Source of the DNA: Bordetella parapertussis
Lineage (GTDB): Bacteria; Bacteroidota; Bacteroidia; Chitinophagales; Chitinophagaceae
Reading direction: 5' to 3'
Length of the DNA: 64,000 bases
NCBI GenBank assembly: GCA_943331005.2
Contig: CALQJX020000006.1
Location: 62,001 to 126,000, forward strand
Shown: piece after piece, positions 34,312 through 42,297 of the stretch
Layout of the letters: each line of letters starts with the position of its first letter
Numbering within the stretch: the stretch's first letter is position 1
Position numbers and translations under genes: made by a program
The notes under the pieces: model-generated
The model's database searches: none
The model's input: the letters and a program-made list of their open reading frames with translations, nothing else
What the model was told of the DNA's origin: nothing

Positions 34312-34690
34312 ATATTATTTCCTCAAAATTAATGGTTTTGTTACAACTACACTAAGATGCAACTTCCAGGGAGCAGTATTGAGTGCGGAGAAATACCATT
34401 TACCGGTGTTTTACCTTGCAGCTAATATGTTTGTGCCCCGAAAATTCCCTTTAGCTTCGTTTACAAAACAGCCATACATATAGCAGCAAAAACAGTGCCA
34501 GATGGTCACTATTTATTTTTACTAATAAGTAAATAGTGTTAAATGATTAACTTTTGTTAGCCGGGTAGCTGGTTGCATTTTAATAATCTGACATAAAATA
34601 AAAGAGCGGCTACAACACGAAAGGAAACAGGCGGTTGGGCGGTTGTTACATCATTTACCTTAACTTTGTCATAACCGAAAATCGGAAATT
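34312..34690. promoter_or_regulatory. Divergent intergenic region with nested inverted repeats
   Basis: Between the T9SS gene (minus) and miaB (plus). Contains CACTATTTA / TAAATAGTG (34507-34515 and 34530-34538), with an inner alternative TTTACT-AATA-AGTAAA (34518-34533); the two hairpins are mutually exclusive. The miaB -7 box TAACTTTG is at 34661-34668, 22 nt before its ATG. A short stretch AAAGAGCGGCTACA near 34600 resembles half of the repeated terminator. I see no gene. Confidence 0.5.
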
Positions 34691-36127
34691 ATGGCAGATA
34701 TGCTGCAAAAAGAGCATCCCGAATTATATAAGAAAGATGTAGAAGAAGCCCGTCAGGGGGAGGCCTATGCGCCTTTTGCCGGGGATCCCAATACGTTTAC
34801 CAAGAAATTTTACATAGAAAGCTATGGCTGTCAGATGAATTTCAGCGACAGTGAGATAGTGGCATCCATACTCCATGAAGATGGTTACGGCGCTACCCGC
34901 AACTTTGAGGAGGCCAATCTGGTGCTGCTGAATACCTGCTCCATCCGCGAGAAGGCTGAACAGACAGTAAGGAACAGATTGCAGGCCTTCCGCAAGGTGA
35001 AGGACAGCAGACCCGGAATGCTGATAGGAGTGCTGGGCTGCATGGCAGAGCGACTGAAAGCTAAATTTCTGGAAGAGGAGAAACTGGTAGATATAGTAGT
35101 AGGCCCCGATGCCTACCGTACACTACCCGGCCTTGTAGCCGAGGCCGAAGGAGGCCAGAAAAGTGTGAATGTGCTGCTGAGCCGCGAGGAAACCTATGCC
35201 GACATATCGCCGGTGCGCCTGGACAGCAATGGTGTCACCGCCTTTGTGAGCATCATGAGGGGTTGCAACAATATGTGCTCTTTCTGCGTAGTGCCCTTCA
35301 CCCGTGGCCGAGAGCGCAGCAGAGATGCTGTGAGCATAGTGGCCGAGTGTAGAGACCTTTTCGAACGCGGCTACAGGGAAGTAACCCTGCTGGGCCAGAA
35401 CGTAGATAGTTATCATTATGCACCTATAGGTGGCGAAGAAGTGAATTTTGCCAACCTCATGGAGCAGGTAGCAAAGATATCGCCGCTGCTGAGGATAAGA
35501 TTCAGCACCTCTCACCCAAAAGACATTACAGACGACGTACTGCACACCATGGCTAAGTACGAAAATATCTGCAACTACATTCACCTGCCGGTGCAGAGTG
35601 GCAATACACGCATATTGCAGCTCATGAACCGCACCTATACCAGAGAATGGTATCTGAATAAGGTGAAGCGTATACGCGAAATAATACCCGACTGTGGCCT
35701 GAGCACCGATGTAATATCCGGTTTCTGCACAGAAACAGAAGAAGAACATCAGGACTCTCTTTCCATCATGGCATTATCGCGTTTCGACATGGCTTATATG
35801 TTCTCTTACAGCGAGCGCCCGGGCACACTTGCAGAGCGCAGGTATGAGGATGATATTGCGGAAGATGTGAAGAAAAGAAGACTTACCGAGATCATTAATC
35901 TGCAGAACAAACTATCGCGCGCGAGCTATACCAATGATATTGGCAAAACCTTTACCGTGCTTATAGAAGGCGAAAGCAAACGCAGTGACATGGACTGGCA
36001 TGGCCGCAATTCGCAGAACAAGGTGGTGGTGTTCCCAAAAAAGGGCGAAGACCTGAAAAAGGGCGACTATGCCGATGTGACGATACACAGCGCCACCTCT
36101 GCAACGCTGATAGGCAATATGGCATAG
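34691..36127 (+). CDS. miaB: tRNA-2-methylthio-N6-isopentenyladenosine synthase
   Basis: 478 residues. It adds a methylthio group to i6A37 of tRNAs reading UNN codons. The N-terminal UPF0004 domain carries three cluster cysteines ([27 protein letters not shown]). The radical SAM motif is CNNMCSFC near residue 192-199, followed by [12 protein letters not shown]. The C-terminus is a TRAM domain. The ATG is preceded by a -7 box. Length is normal apart from a charged N-terminal extension of about 35 residues. It is followed after 28 nt by a sigma-54 activator gene in the same transcript. Confidence 0.95.
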   Translation: MADMLQKEHPELYKKDVEEARQGEAYAPFAGDPNTFTKKFYIESYGCQMNFSDSEIVASILHEDGYGATRNFEEANLVLLNTCSIREKAEQTVRNRLQAFRKVKDSRPGMLIGVLGCMAERLKAKFLEEEKLVDIVVGPDAYRTLPGLVAEAEGGQKSVNVLLSREETYADISPVRLDSNGVTAFVSIMRGCNNMCSFCVVPFTRGRERSRDAVSIVAECRDLFERGYREVTLLGQNVDSYHYAPIGGEEVNFANLMEQVAKISPLLRIRFSTSHPKDITDDVLHTMAKYENICNYIHLPVQSGNTRILQLMNRTYTREWYLNKVKRIREIIPDCGLSTDVISGFCTETEEEHQDSLSIMALSRFDMAYMFSYSERPGTLAERRYEDDIAEDVKKRRLTEIINLQNKLSRASYTNDIGKTFTVLIEGESKRSDMDWHGRNSQNKVVVFPKKGEDLKKGDYADVTIHSATSATLIGNMA

Positions 36128-36155
36128 GCCTAATGTAAACTACTAACTACGAACA

Positions 36156-37403
36156 ATGGACATTCAAAGTATCAAGAACAGGTTTGGCATCATAGGCAAC
36201 TCGCCGGCGCTGAACCACGCCCTTAATACAGCGGTGCAGGTGGCTGCTACAGATCTGTCTGTGCTTATAGCCGGTGAAAGCGGTGTGGGTAAGGAGGCGT
36301 TCTCGATGATCATACATGCCCTGTCTCAGCGCAAACACAATTCGTTTATTGCGGTGAACTGCGGTGCCATACCAGAAGGAACGATAGACAGTGAACTGTT
36401 TGGCCACGAGAAGGGCTCTTTTACGGGCGCTGTGGATAGCAGGAAGGGCTATTTTGAGACGGTGAATGGCGGTACCATATTCCTGGATGAGATCGGGGAA
36501 ATGCCATTGGGCACACAGGCACGCCTGCTGCGTGTACTGGAGACCGGAGAATTCATAAGGGTGGGTTCCTCAAAAGTGCAGAAGACAGATGTGCGGGTAA
36601 TTGCCGCATCCAACCGCGATCTGCTGGAATTCACACAGGTAAGCAAATTCAGAGAAGATCTTTATTATCGCCTCAGCACAGTGCCGATACGTGTACCTGC
36701 CCTGCGCGACAGAAAAGAAGACATACCGTTATTGTTCAGGAAATTCGCTGCAGACTTTGCTGAGCGTTATAAGACACAATCCGTTCAGCTGGACAGTGCC
36801 GCGCAGAATATGCTGGTAAACTATCCGTGGCCGGGCAATGTGCGCGAACTGAAGAACATTGCAGAACAGGCATCTGTATTGTCTACTGACAAGCATATCA
36901 CTGCAGAAGCACTGACGCGCTTTTTGCCGCAGCACAGCAATACATCGCGTAGTCTGGCAGTTATATCTGGTGGCTCATCGGCCATGGCACCTGCAGCGAC
37001 CAGCGACTTTAAGACAGAAAGAGACATACTGTACAAACTCATCTTCGATCTGAAGAAGGACATGAACGACCTGAAGCAGATGATATTTGATGTGGCGCAC
37101 CACCAAGGCTATACACCTGTAGATCCGTCTACCACATCTGGCAGCCTGGTGCCTGTGTTCAATGAGCAGGAGCACGTAGTATCTCAAAACACTTTCAACG
37201 TAGTGAATACCCCTATATTGCTGGAACCCAATGCCCGCCACGAAGATGTGGAAGAAACATTGTTCCTGGCAGACAGGGAGAAAGAATACATAACCAAGGC
37301 CCTGAAGAAACACAAAAGCCGCCGCCGCGATGCCGCAGCAGAACTGGGCATCTCGGAGCGTACCCTCTACAGGAAAATAAAAGAATACGACATTAAAGAA
37401 TGA
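36156..37403 (+). CDS. Sigma-54-dependent AAA+ transcriptional activator with Fis-type HTH
   Basis: 415 residues. The AAA+ domain has Walker A GESGVGKE (40-47), the sigma-54 contact loop GSFTGA (87-92, where GAFTGA is usual), Walker B GGTIFLDEIG (105-114) and WPGNVRELKN. The C-terminus (RRRDAAAELGISERTLYRKI) is a Fis-type helix-turn-helix. It lacks an N-terminal receiver or other sensory domain, so control would be by partner proteins or expression level. A segment of about 90 residues between the domains includes an amphipathic helix (ILYKLIFDLKKDMNDLKQM). It is cotranscribed with miaB and ends at a palindromic terminator. Confidence 0.93.
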   Translation: MDIQSIKNRFGIIGNSPALNHALNTAVQVAATDLSVLIAGESGVGKEAFSMIIHALSQRKHNSFIAVNCGAIPEGTIDSELFGHEKGSFTGAVDSRKGYFETVNGGTIFLDEIGEMPLGTQARLLRVLETGEFIRVGSSKVQKTDVRVIAASNRDLLEFTQVSKFREDLYYRLSTVPIRVPALRDRKEDIPLLFRKFAADFAERYKTQSVQLDSAAQNMLVNYPWPGNVRELKNIAEQASVLSTDKHITAEALTRFLPQHSNTSRSLAVISGGSSAMAPAATSDFKTERDILYKLIFDLKKDMNDLKQMIFDVAHHQGYTPVDPSTTSGSLVPVFNEQEHVVSQNTFNVVNTPILLEPNARHEDVEETLFLADREKEYITKALKKHKSRRRDAAAELGISERTLYRKIKEYDIKE

Positions 37404-37404
37404 G

Positions 37405-37452
37405 TATAAAACAATAGAGCGGCTGCATATGCAGCCGCTCTATTGTTTTATA
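37405..37452. terminator. 48-nt perfect palindrome; copy 2 of the repeated terminator
   Basis: Positions 37405-37428 and 37429-37452 are exact reverse complements around GCAT|ATGC. The core AATAGAGCGGCTGCAT is shared with 30616-30655 (31 of 32 bases). It starts two bases after the activator stop codon and also serves the convergent TPR gene. Confidence 0.88.
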
Positions 37453-37484
37453 TATTATGATGCGCTGTGCATCATGTTGGTTGC

Positions 37485-38753
37485 TTAGTTCATCAGTTCC
37501 ATTCTCTTCTTCATATCAGCAGCTTTATCCAGCTTGCTCTGTATGATATAGATCTTGTTCAGCGCCATCAGTGTAGACTTGTAGGTCTTCAGGTCTTCGC
37601 CTTTCATCGTGCTCTCGTTAGGGCTCAGCACAGCAAATGACTTTTCGAAATAAGGACTTGCTTTACCAAACAACGCATCGCGTTTAGCTTTCAGCTCGTC
37701 ATATTTCTTCTGGTCTGCAGCAGATGAACCGGTGATCGCATTGATCTGGTCGTTGAAATCTGTAGCCTGATTGAAGTAAAGCGCACCGAAGTTGTAGTTG
37801 TAACCTGAATTATCAGGAGATATCTTCAATGCACGCATGAAGGCGTCTTCAGACTTAGTGTACAGCTCAGCAGCGTTTGCCGGTTTCTTACCGTCTTTAG
37901 GGCTTGCCATGCTCAGGTAAGTAGTGGCAATGTTGAAGAGGATATCTGAGTTGTTTGGCTCTTTCGCAGCAGCATCTTCAAGCCTTTTGATCAGCTCGTC
38001 CATTTTACCTGCTTTGATGTAGTAGTTCAGCTCATAGTTGCGTAAGGTCACATCGTTAGGGAATTCCTTACGGCCTTCCTGAATAGTTGCCAGCTCCTGT
38101 GCAGCGTTCTTCTGTTTGCTGTATGCGTCTATCAGACACTCATAAACAGAAGGCATTTTCCTGATCGGGTTGCTCTTCACTTTTATCAGCATCGGGATAG
38201 CCTCATCCATATTGCCGGCATAGTATGCGCTGTTGGCCATAGTAAGATCAGCATCAGCAGCTACCGTATCGAACTGGAACCTGTAGTTCCCGGTCAGTTT
38301 CTCGAAACGTTTGCCACCGGCACCCATATCGTGTACTTTCACTACGGTCTTCATCAGCTCTACAGATTCTGTGTAGCGTTTGTCGTTATAGGCTTTCACA
38401 CCATCGTTGTAAGAAAGGAAAGCACCACGCAGCAACATATTGTCTACTGTAGCTTTTTCGTAGTCGGCTTTCACCTCTGCCAGCTTCACAACAGCCTGCA
38501 GCCCTTCGCGGTAAGGGTTAGCAGCCTTGTATTTGTCTACATCCTGCAGCATATAGTATATCTGCGCCTTTGCAAACAATGCCTTTGGCTTTTCGCGTGT
38601 CTCAGGGCTGGCCATGGCCTTGTCTATCTCGGTCTTTGCCTCCTCAAAATTCTGATTCTTCATGGCTATGTTAGCCGATACGACATATTTGTCCTGAGCT
38701 ATGCCTGGCACGGTGACGCCAATGGTTGCGGCGATCAATACTAATTTTTTCAT
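37485..38753 (-). CDS. Secreted tetratricopeptide-repeat protein
   Basis: 422 residues from the ATG at 38753 (MKKLVLIAATIGVTVPGIAQ), preferred for its signal peptide; the ATG at 38777 adds eight residues. Helical repeats of TPR type run through the protein (NFEEAKTEIDKAM, KALFAKAQIYYML, SDILFNIATTYLSMASP, DAFMRALKISPDNSGYNYNFGALYFNQA). It is probably a periplasmic scaffold; no partner is identified. Although convergent with the miaB-activator operon, it shares only the terminator with it. It sits 62 nt upstream (in window order) of the gyrA stop and could be read from gyrA transcription. Confidence 0.82.
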   Translation of the reverse strand: MKKLVLIAATIGVTVPGIAQDKYVVSANIAMKNQNFEEAKTEIDKAMASPETREKPKALFAKAQIYYMLQDVDKYKAANPYREGLQAVVKLAEVKADYEKATVDNMLLRGAFLSYNDGVKAYNDKRYTESVELMKTVVKVHDMGAGGKRFEKLTGNYRFQFDTVAADADLTMANSAYYAGNMDEAIPMLIKVKSNPIRKMPSVYECLIDAYSKQKNAAQELATIQEGRKEFPNDVTLRNYELNYYIKAGKMDELIKRLEDAAAKEPNNSDILFNIATTYLSMASPKDGKKPANAAELYTKSEDAFMRALKISPDNSGYNYNFGALYFNQATDFNDQINAITGSSAADQKKYDELKAKRDALFGKASPYFEKSFAVLSPNESTMKGEDLKTYKSTLMALNKIYIIQSKLDKAADMKKRMELMN

Positions 38754-38815
38754 TTTTATTACTTGTTGTGATTGCAAATTGCGTTTTTTATTCCGAATTG
38801 TAAAAATTCCACTAT

Positions 38816-41488
38816 TTATTCAGCAGGCGCAGCTTCTGCTTCAGGTGCGGCACCGGCCTCACCTTCTGCTCCACCCTCACCTTCTACACCTTCCTCTGCA
38901 CCTTCTTCTTCCTGGTCGCGTATAGTGGCAATGGCAGCGATCTTATCGCCTCCGTCTATGTTTATCAGTTTCACACCCTGTGTGGCCCTGCCTGCTTCGC
39001 GGATAGAAGTTACTTTCATCCTAATGGTCACACCGCTTTCGCAGGTGATCATCAGGTCGTCTTTCTCTTCTACACATAGCAACCCTACCAACGCACCGGT
39101 CTTCTCGGTGATGTTGATGGTCTTAACACCCTTGCCGCCCCTGTTGGTAATGCGGTAAGAGAGCATATAGTCCTTCTGATTACCTTCCTCATCGATAAGG
39201 TGCACCAGATTGTTGGCTTCTTCTTTCTTCTCTTCTTCTGTAGCCTCTACCAGGAATGGCGTACGCTTGCCGAGACCGTTCTCCGAAACCACCAGTATCT
39301 GCTTCATCACATCGTGTTTCAGCAGGCATACCATACCTATCACTTCGTCCTCATCGTTCTCCAGCTCTATACCGAACACGCCTATTGCGCCCCTGCCTGT
39401 AGCACGTACCTTATCGTCAGGGAAACATACTGCCCTGCCGCTCTTCACCGCCATCATGATGTATGATGCATCATTCTCAGACAGCGACACATCCAGCAGA
39501 CGGTCTCCCTCTTCAATGGTTATGGCAATAACACCGGTAGACCTCGGGCGACTGAAATCTTCGAGCCTTGTCTTTTTGATGATACCCTTCTTGGTACACA
39601 ACACCACGCTGTGTTTGGCCAGGAATTCTTCATCATCCAGTTTAGGCACATCTATCACCGTTCTTATCTTATCGTCCGGCGGTATCTGTATCATGTTCTG
39701 TATAGCCCTGCCCTTGCCGTTCTTATCACCTTCAGGTATCTCGTATACCTTCAGCCAGAAACAACGTCCTTTTTCGGTAAAGAACATAAGTGTATGGTGG
39801 GTAGAGGCTATGAACAGATGTTCGATATAGTCCTGATCTCTGGTGCGACCACCCATGGCGCCACGACCGCCACGACGCTGCGAGCGATACTCTGCAGTAG
39901 AAGTACGCTTGATATAGCCGAGATGAGATACGGTGATCACCACATCTTCCTTCTCTATCAGGTCTTCAATACGCATTTCATCGGCCATGTAGTGGATCTC
40001 GCTCTTACGCTCATCACCGAATTTCTTCTGTACATCAGCCAGCTCATCTTTGATGATCTGGAAACGCAGTGCCTCATCGCCCAGTATGGCTTCCAGGTGC
40101 GCTATCAGCTTCATCAGCTCTGCATGTTCTTCGCGTATCTTATCGCGCTCCATGCCTGTGAGGCGCTGCAAACGCAGTTCCAGCACCGCCTTGGCCTGTA
40201 TCTCCGTCATACCGAAGCTGGAGATCAGTCCGTCCTTGGCTATATCCGGGTTAGCAGAAGAGCGTATCAGTTTTATTACTTCATCCAGGTGGTCCAGTGC
40301 TATCAGGTAACCCTCCAGTATGTGGGCACGCTTTTTAGCTTCCTTCAGCTCGAACTGGGTGCGGCGCACTACTACTTCATGACGGAAGGCGATGAACTCG
40401 GATATGAGATCTTTCAGGTTCAGTGTACGCGGACGGCCATTGACCAGTGCCACGTTGTTGATACCGTAAGATGTCTGCAGTTCGCTGTATTTGTAGAGCT
40501 GGTTGATGATCACCTGCGCCACAGCATCCCTGCGTATTTCCACTACTATACGCGTACCCTCTTTGTTAGATTCGTTGGCTACGTGTGTAATGCCTTCTAT
40601 GATCTTGTTGTTTACCAGCGAGCCTATCTTCTCTGCCAGTGCATCACGACTCACCTGATAAGGCACTTCTGTGATGATGATCTGTTCTCTACCGTTCTTG
40701 GTAGTTTCTACTGTTACCTTGCCACGCAGCACCACACGGCCTCTGCCGGTATGCATACCCTGCTTGATACCTTCTATGCCGTAAATGATACCACCCGTTG
40801 GAAAATCGGGCGCTTTCACATACTTCATCAGCTCATCTATGGTAATATCGCGATTGTCGATGTATGCCAGACAGCCATCCACTACCTCTGTAAGGTTGTG
40901 GGGCATCATGTTGGTAGCCATACCTACCGCAATACCCGAAGAGCCGTTTACCAGCAGCGAAGGGATACGTGTAGGCAGTACTGTAGGTTCCTGCAGCGAA
41001 TCGTCAAAGTTCAGCGAGAAGTCTACAGTTTCTTTGTCTATATCTTCCATCATGGCTTCACCCAGACGAAGCATACGGGCCTCTGTGTAACGCATTGCCG
41101 CCGGGTTGTCGCCATCCTGACTGCCATAGTTACCCTGTCCGTCTACCATCATGTAGCGCATGCTCCATGGCTGTGCCATACGCACCATGGCATCATATAC
41201 CGCCGTATCGCCGTGAGGGTGGTATTTACCCAGCACCTCACCCACTATACGGGCGCATTTCTTGTAAGGCTTGTTGAATGTATTACCCAGTTCATGCATC
41301 GCAAACAGTACACGTCTGTGTACAGGCTTCAAACCGTCACGAACATCAGGCAGCGCACGACCTACGATCACCGACATAGAATAATCTATGTACGCTGTCT
41401 TCATCTGCTCTTCTATGTTGATTGGAATAATTTTATTTGTTTCCTCGGGAGATGCCTGAGGTAACAGATCCTCGTTGTTTTGATCCAT
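38816..41488 (-). CDS. gyrA: DNA gyrase subunit A
   Basis: 890 residues from the ATG at 41488. With GyrB it introduces negative supercoils. The active-site tyrosine is Tyr134 in AAMRYTEARM, and the quinolone-determining region reads HPHGDTAVYDAMVRMAQPW with Thr95 and Asp99. The GyrA box QRRGGRG separates gyrase from ParC, and six beta-propeller blades of the C-domain follow. The last 35 residues are a Glu/Ala/Gly-rich acidic tail, consistent with C-tail control of GyrA. In-frame codons up to 41608 lie beyond the -7 box and are not used. Confidence 0.96.
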   Translation of the reverse strand: MDQNNEDLLPQASPEETNKIIPINIEEQMKTAYIDYSMSVIVGRALPDVRDGLKPVHRRVLFAMHELGNTFNKPYKKCARIVGEVLGKYHPHGDTAVYDAMVRMAQPWSMRYMMVDGQGNYGSQDGDNPAAMRYTEARMLRLGEAMMEDIDKETVDFSLNFDDSLQEPTVLPTRIPSLLVNGSSGIAVGMATNMMPHNLTEVVDGCLAYIDNRDITIDELMKYVKAPDFPTGGIIYGIEGIKQGMHTGRGRVVLRGKVTVETTKNGREQIIITEVPYQVSRDALAEKIGSLVNNKIIEGITHVANESNKEGTRIVVEIRRDAVAQVIINQLYKYSELQTSYGINNVALVNGRPRTLNLKDLISEFIAFRHEVVVRRTQFELKEAKKRAHILEGYLIALDHLDEVIKLIRSSANPDIAKDGLISSFGMTEIQAKAVLELRLQRLTGMERDKIREEHAELMKLIAHLEAILGDEALRFQIIKDELADVQKKFGDERKSEIHYMADEMRIEDLIEKEDVVITVSHLGYIKRTSTAEYRSQRRGGRGAMGGRTRDQDYIEHLFIASTHHTLMFFTEKGRCFWLKVYEIPEGDKNGKGRAIQNMIQIPPDDKIRTVIDVPKLDDEEFLAKHSVVLCTKKGIIKKTRLEDFSRPRSTGVIAITIEEGDRLLDVSLSENDASYIMMAVKSGRAVCFPDDKVRATGRGAIGVFGIELENDEDEVIGMVCLLKHDVMKQILVVSENGLGKRTPFLVEATEEEKKEEANNLVHLIDEEGNQKDYMLSYRITNRGGKGVKTINITEKTGALVGLLCVEEKDDLMITCESGVTIRMKVTSIREAGRATQGVKLINIDGGDKIAAIATIRDQEEEGAEEGVEGEGGAEGEAGAAPEAEAAPAE

Positions 41489-41511
41489 AAATGTATTTAA
41501 GATAAGAATTG

Positions 41512-41519
41512 CAAATATA
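41512..41519 (-). promoter_or_regulatory. -7 box of gyrA
   Basis: The complement reads TATATTTG, an exact TAnnTTTG match, 23 nt before the ATG. The nearest TTTG upstream (complement of 41545-41548) is spaced 25 nt, longer than usual. The box argues against the start at 41608. Confidence 0.6.
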
Positions 41520-42159
41520 ATCTTTTCAGACCGTAATACCCATGCAAAAACACTAATAAATACGTTAAAAACCGGGGGTGTTAGTAGCATGTGGATACCA
41601 TGGCGCAAACGCTTGCCGCAACTGATCTTCAGCCGGTTTTTCGAGGCTCGTTCCGGCCCTTTCGGGCACTACCGGTAAACACCTCTTCTTTCATGGCAAC
41701 TTTCCGAAACAATCTGGACCCTTGCAGCTCCCAAAAAACACCCTCCTGACAGCCCATTTTACCCTATTCCGGCTCAAATACCCCAAACCGATACATACGT
41801 ATATAAAAAATCCACATTCCGGAACATTTATCCGGAATATGGAATATAATATTAGCTCCTATGTTTATTATCTGCTGATATTCAATACATAAATTTTCAG
41901 GCACATAAATTGCCGTATACTTCCTTACCCTTTGGAACGAATAGTAGTTTTAAGATCAACAGGTCGCATTTTCTGAACAACTAAAATACTCTCGTATGTA
42001 TACGATCCTTGCCTTCAGCCGCCTCTGTTTTCAGTGTCCGCCACGCATCAAATGCCGCTACATAGCTGCTACCAAACCTAAAGAACCCCAACCATACATT
42101 CCTCACAGGGGCAATAATACCCTGCACCAACTGTTTGTTCACTTGTAAAAACACAGATC
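41520..42159. other. Intergenic region upstream of gyrA, no gene recognised
   Basis: About 640 nt of mixed composition between the gyrA promoter and a small possible ORF. No tRNA, repeat, hairpin terminator or convincing ORF is apparent. It may hold gyrA regulatory sequence or a decayed gene; nothing supports either. Confidence 0.4.
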
Positions 42160-42285
42160 ATGGCTATGATATTCATAACTGTGCTGTTTTGCCTCGCATT
42201 GCTGGCAGGCACGAACAAAAGCCACAGAAAACACAGTGCCTGGGATCGTTCCAGAAGAATGTTTCATCGGCTGAAACATAGCTGA
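42160..42285 (+). CDS. Possible 41-residue membrane micropeptide
   Basis: ATG at 42160 and TGA at 42283-42285 give a 41-residue product with a hydrophobic N-terminal segment MAMIFITVLFCLALLAGT followed by a strongly basic tail (SHRKHSAWDRSRRMFHRLKH). This layout is typical of short membrane peptides. There is no clear promoter box or ribosome site and no known family, so it may be chance. It lies convergent to the M1 aminopeptidase gene with 12 nt between the ends. Confidence 0.25.
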   Translation: MAMIFITVLFCLALLAGTNKSHRKHSAWDRSRRMFHRLKHS

Positions 42286-42297
42286 TACGTTCCGGCG

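Noticed and set aside
38701..41464. Plus-strand open frames inside gyrA and the TPR gene
   Set aside because: They are shadows of strongly conserved coding sequence and have no start signals.
38816..41488. Thr95 in the quinolone region of GyrA as a resistance change
   Set aside because: Thr occurs naturally at this position in susceptible bacteria such as Campylobacter; no resistance claim is justified.
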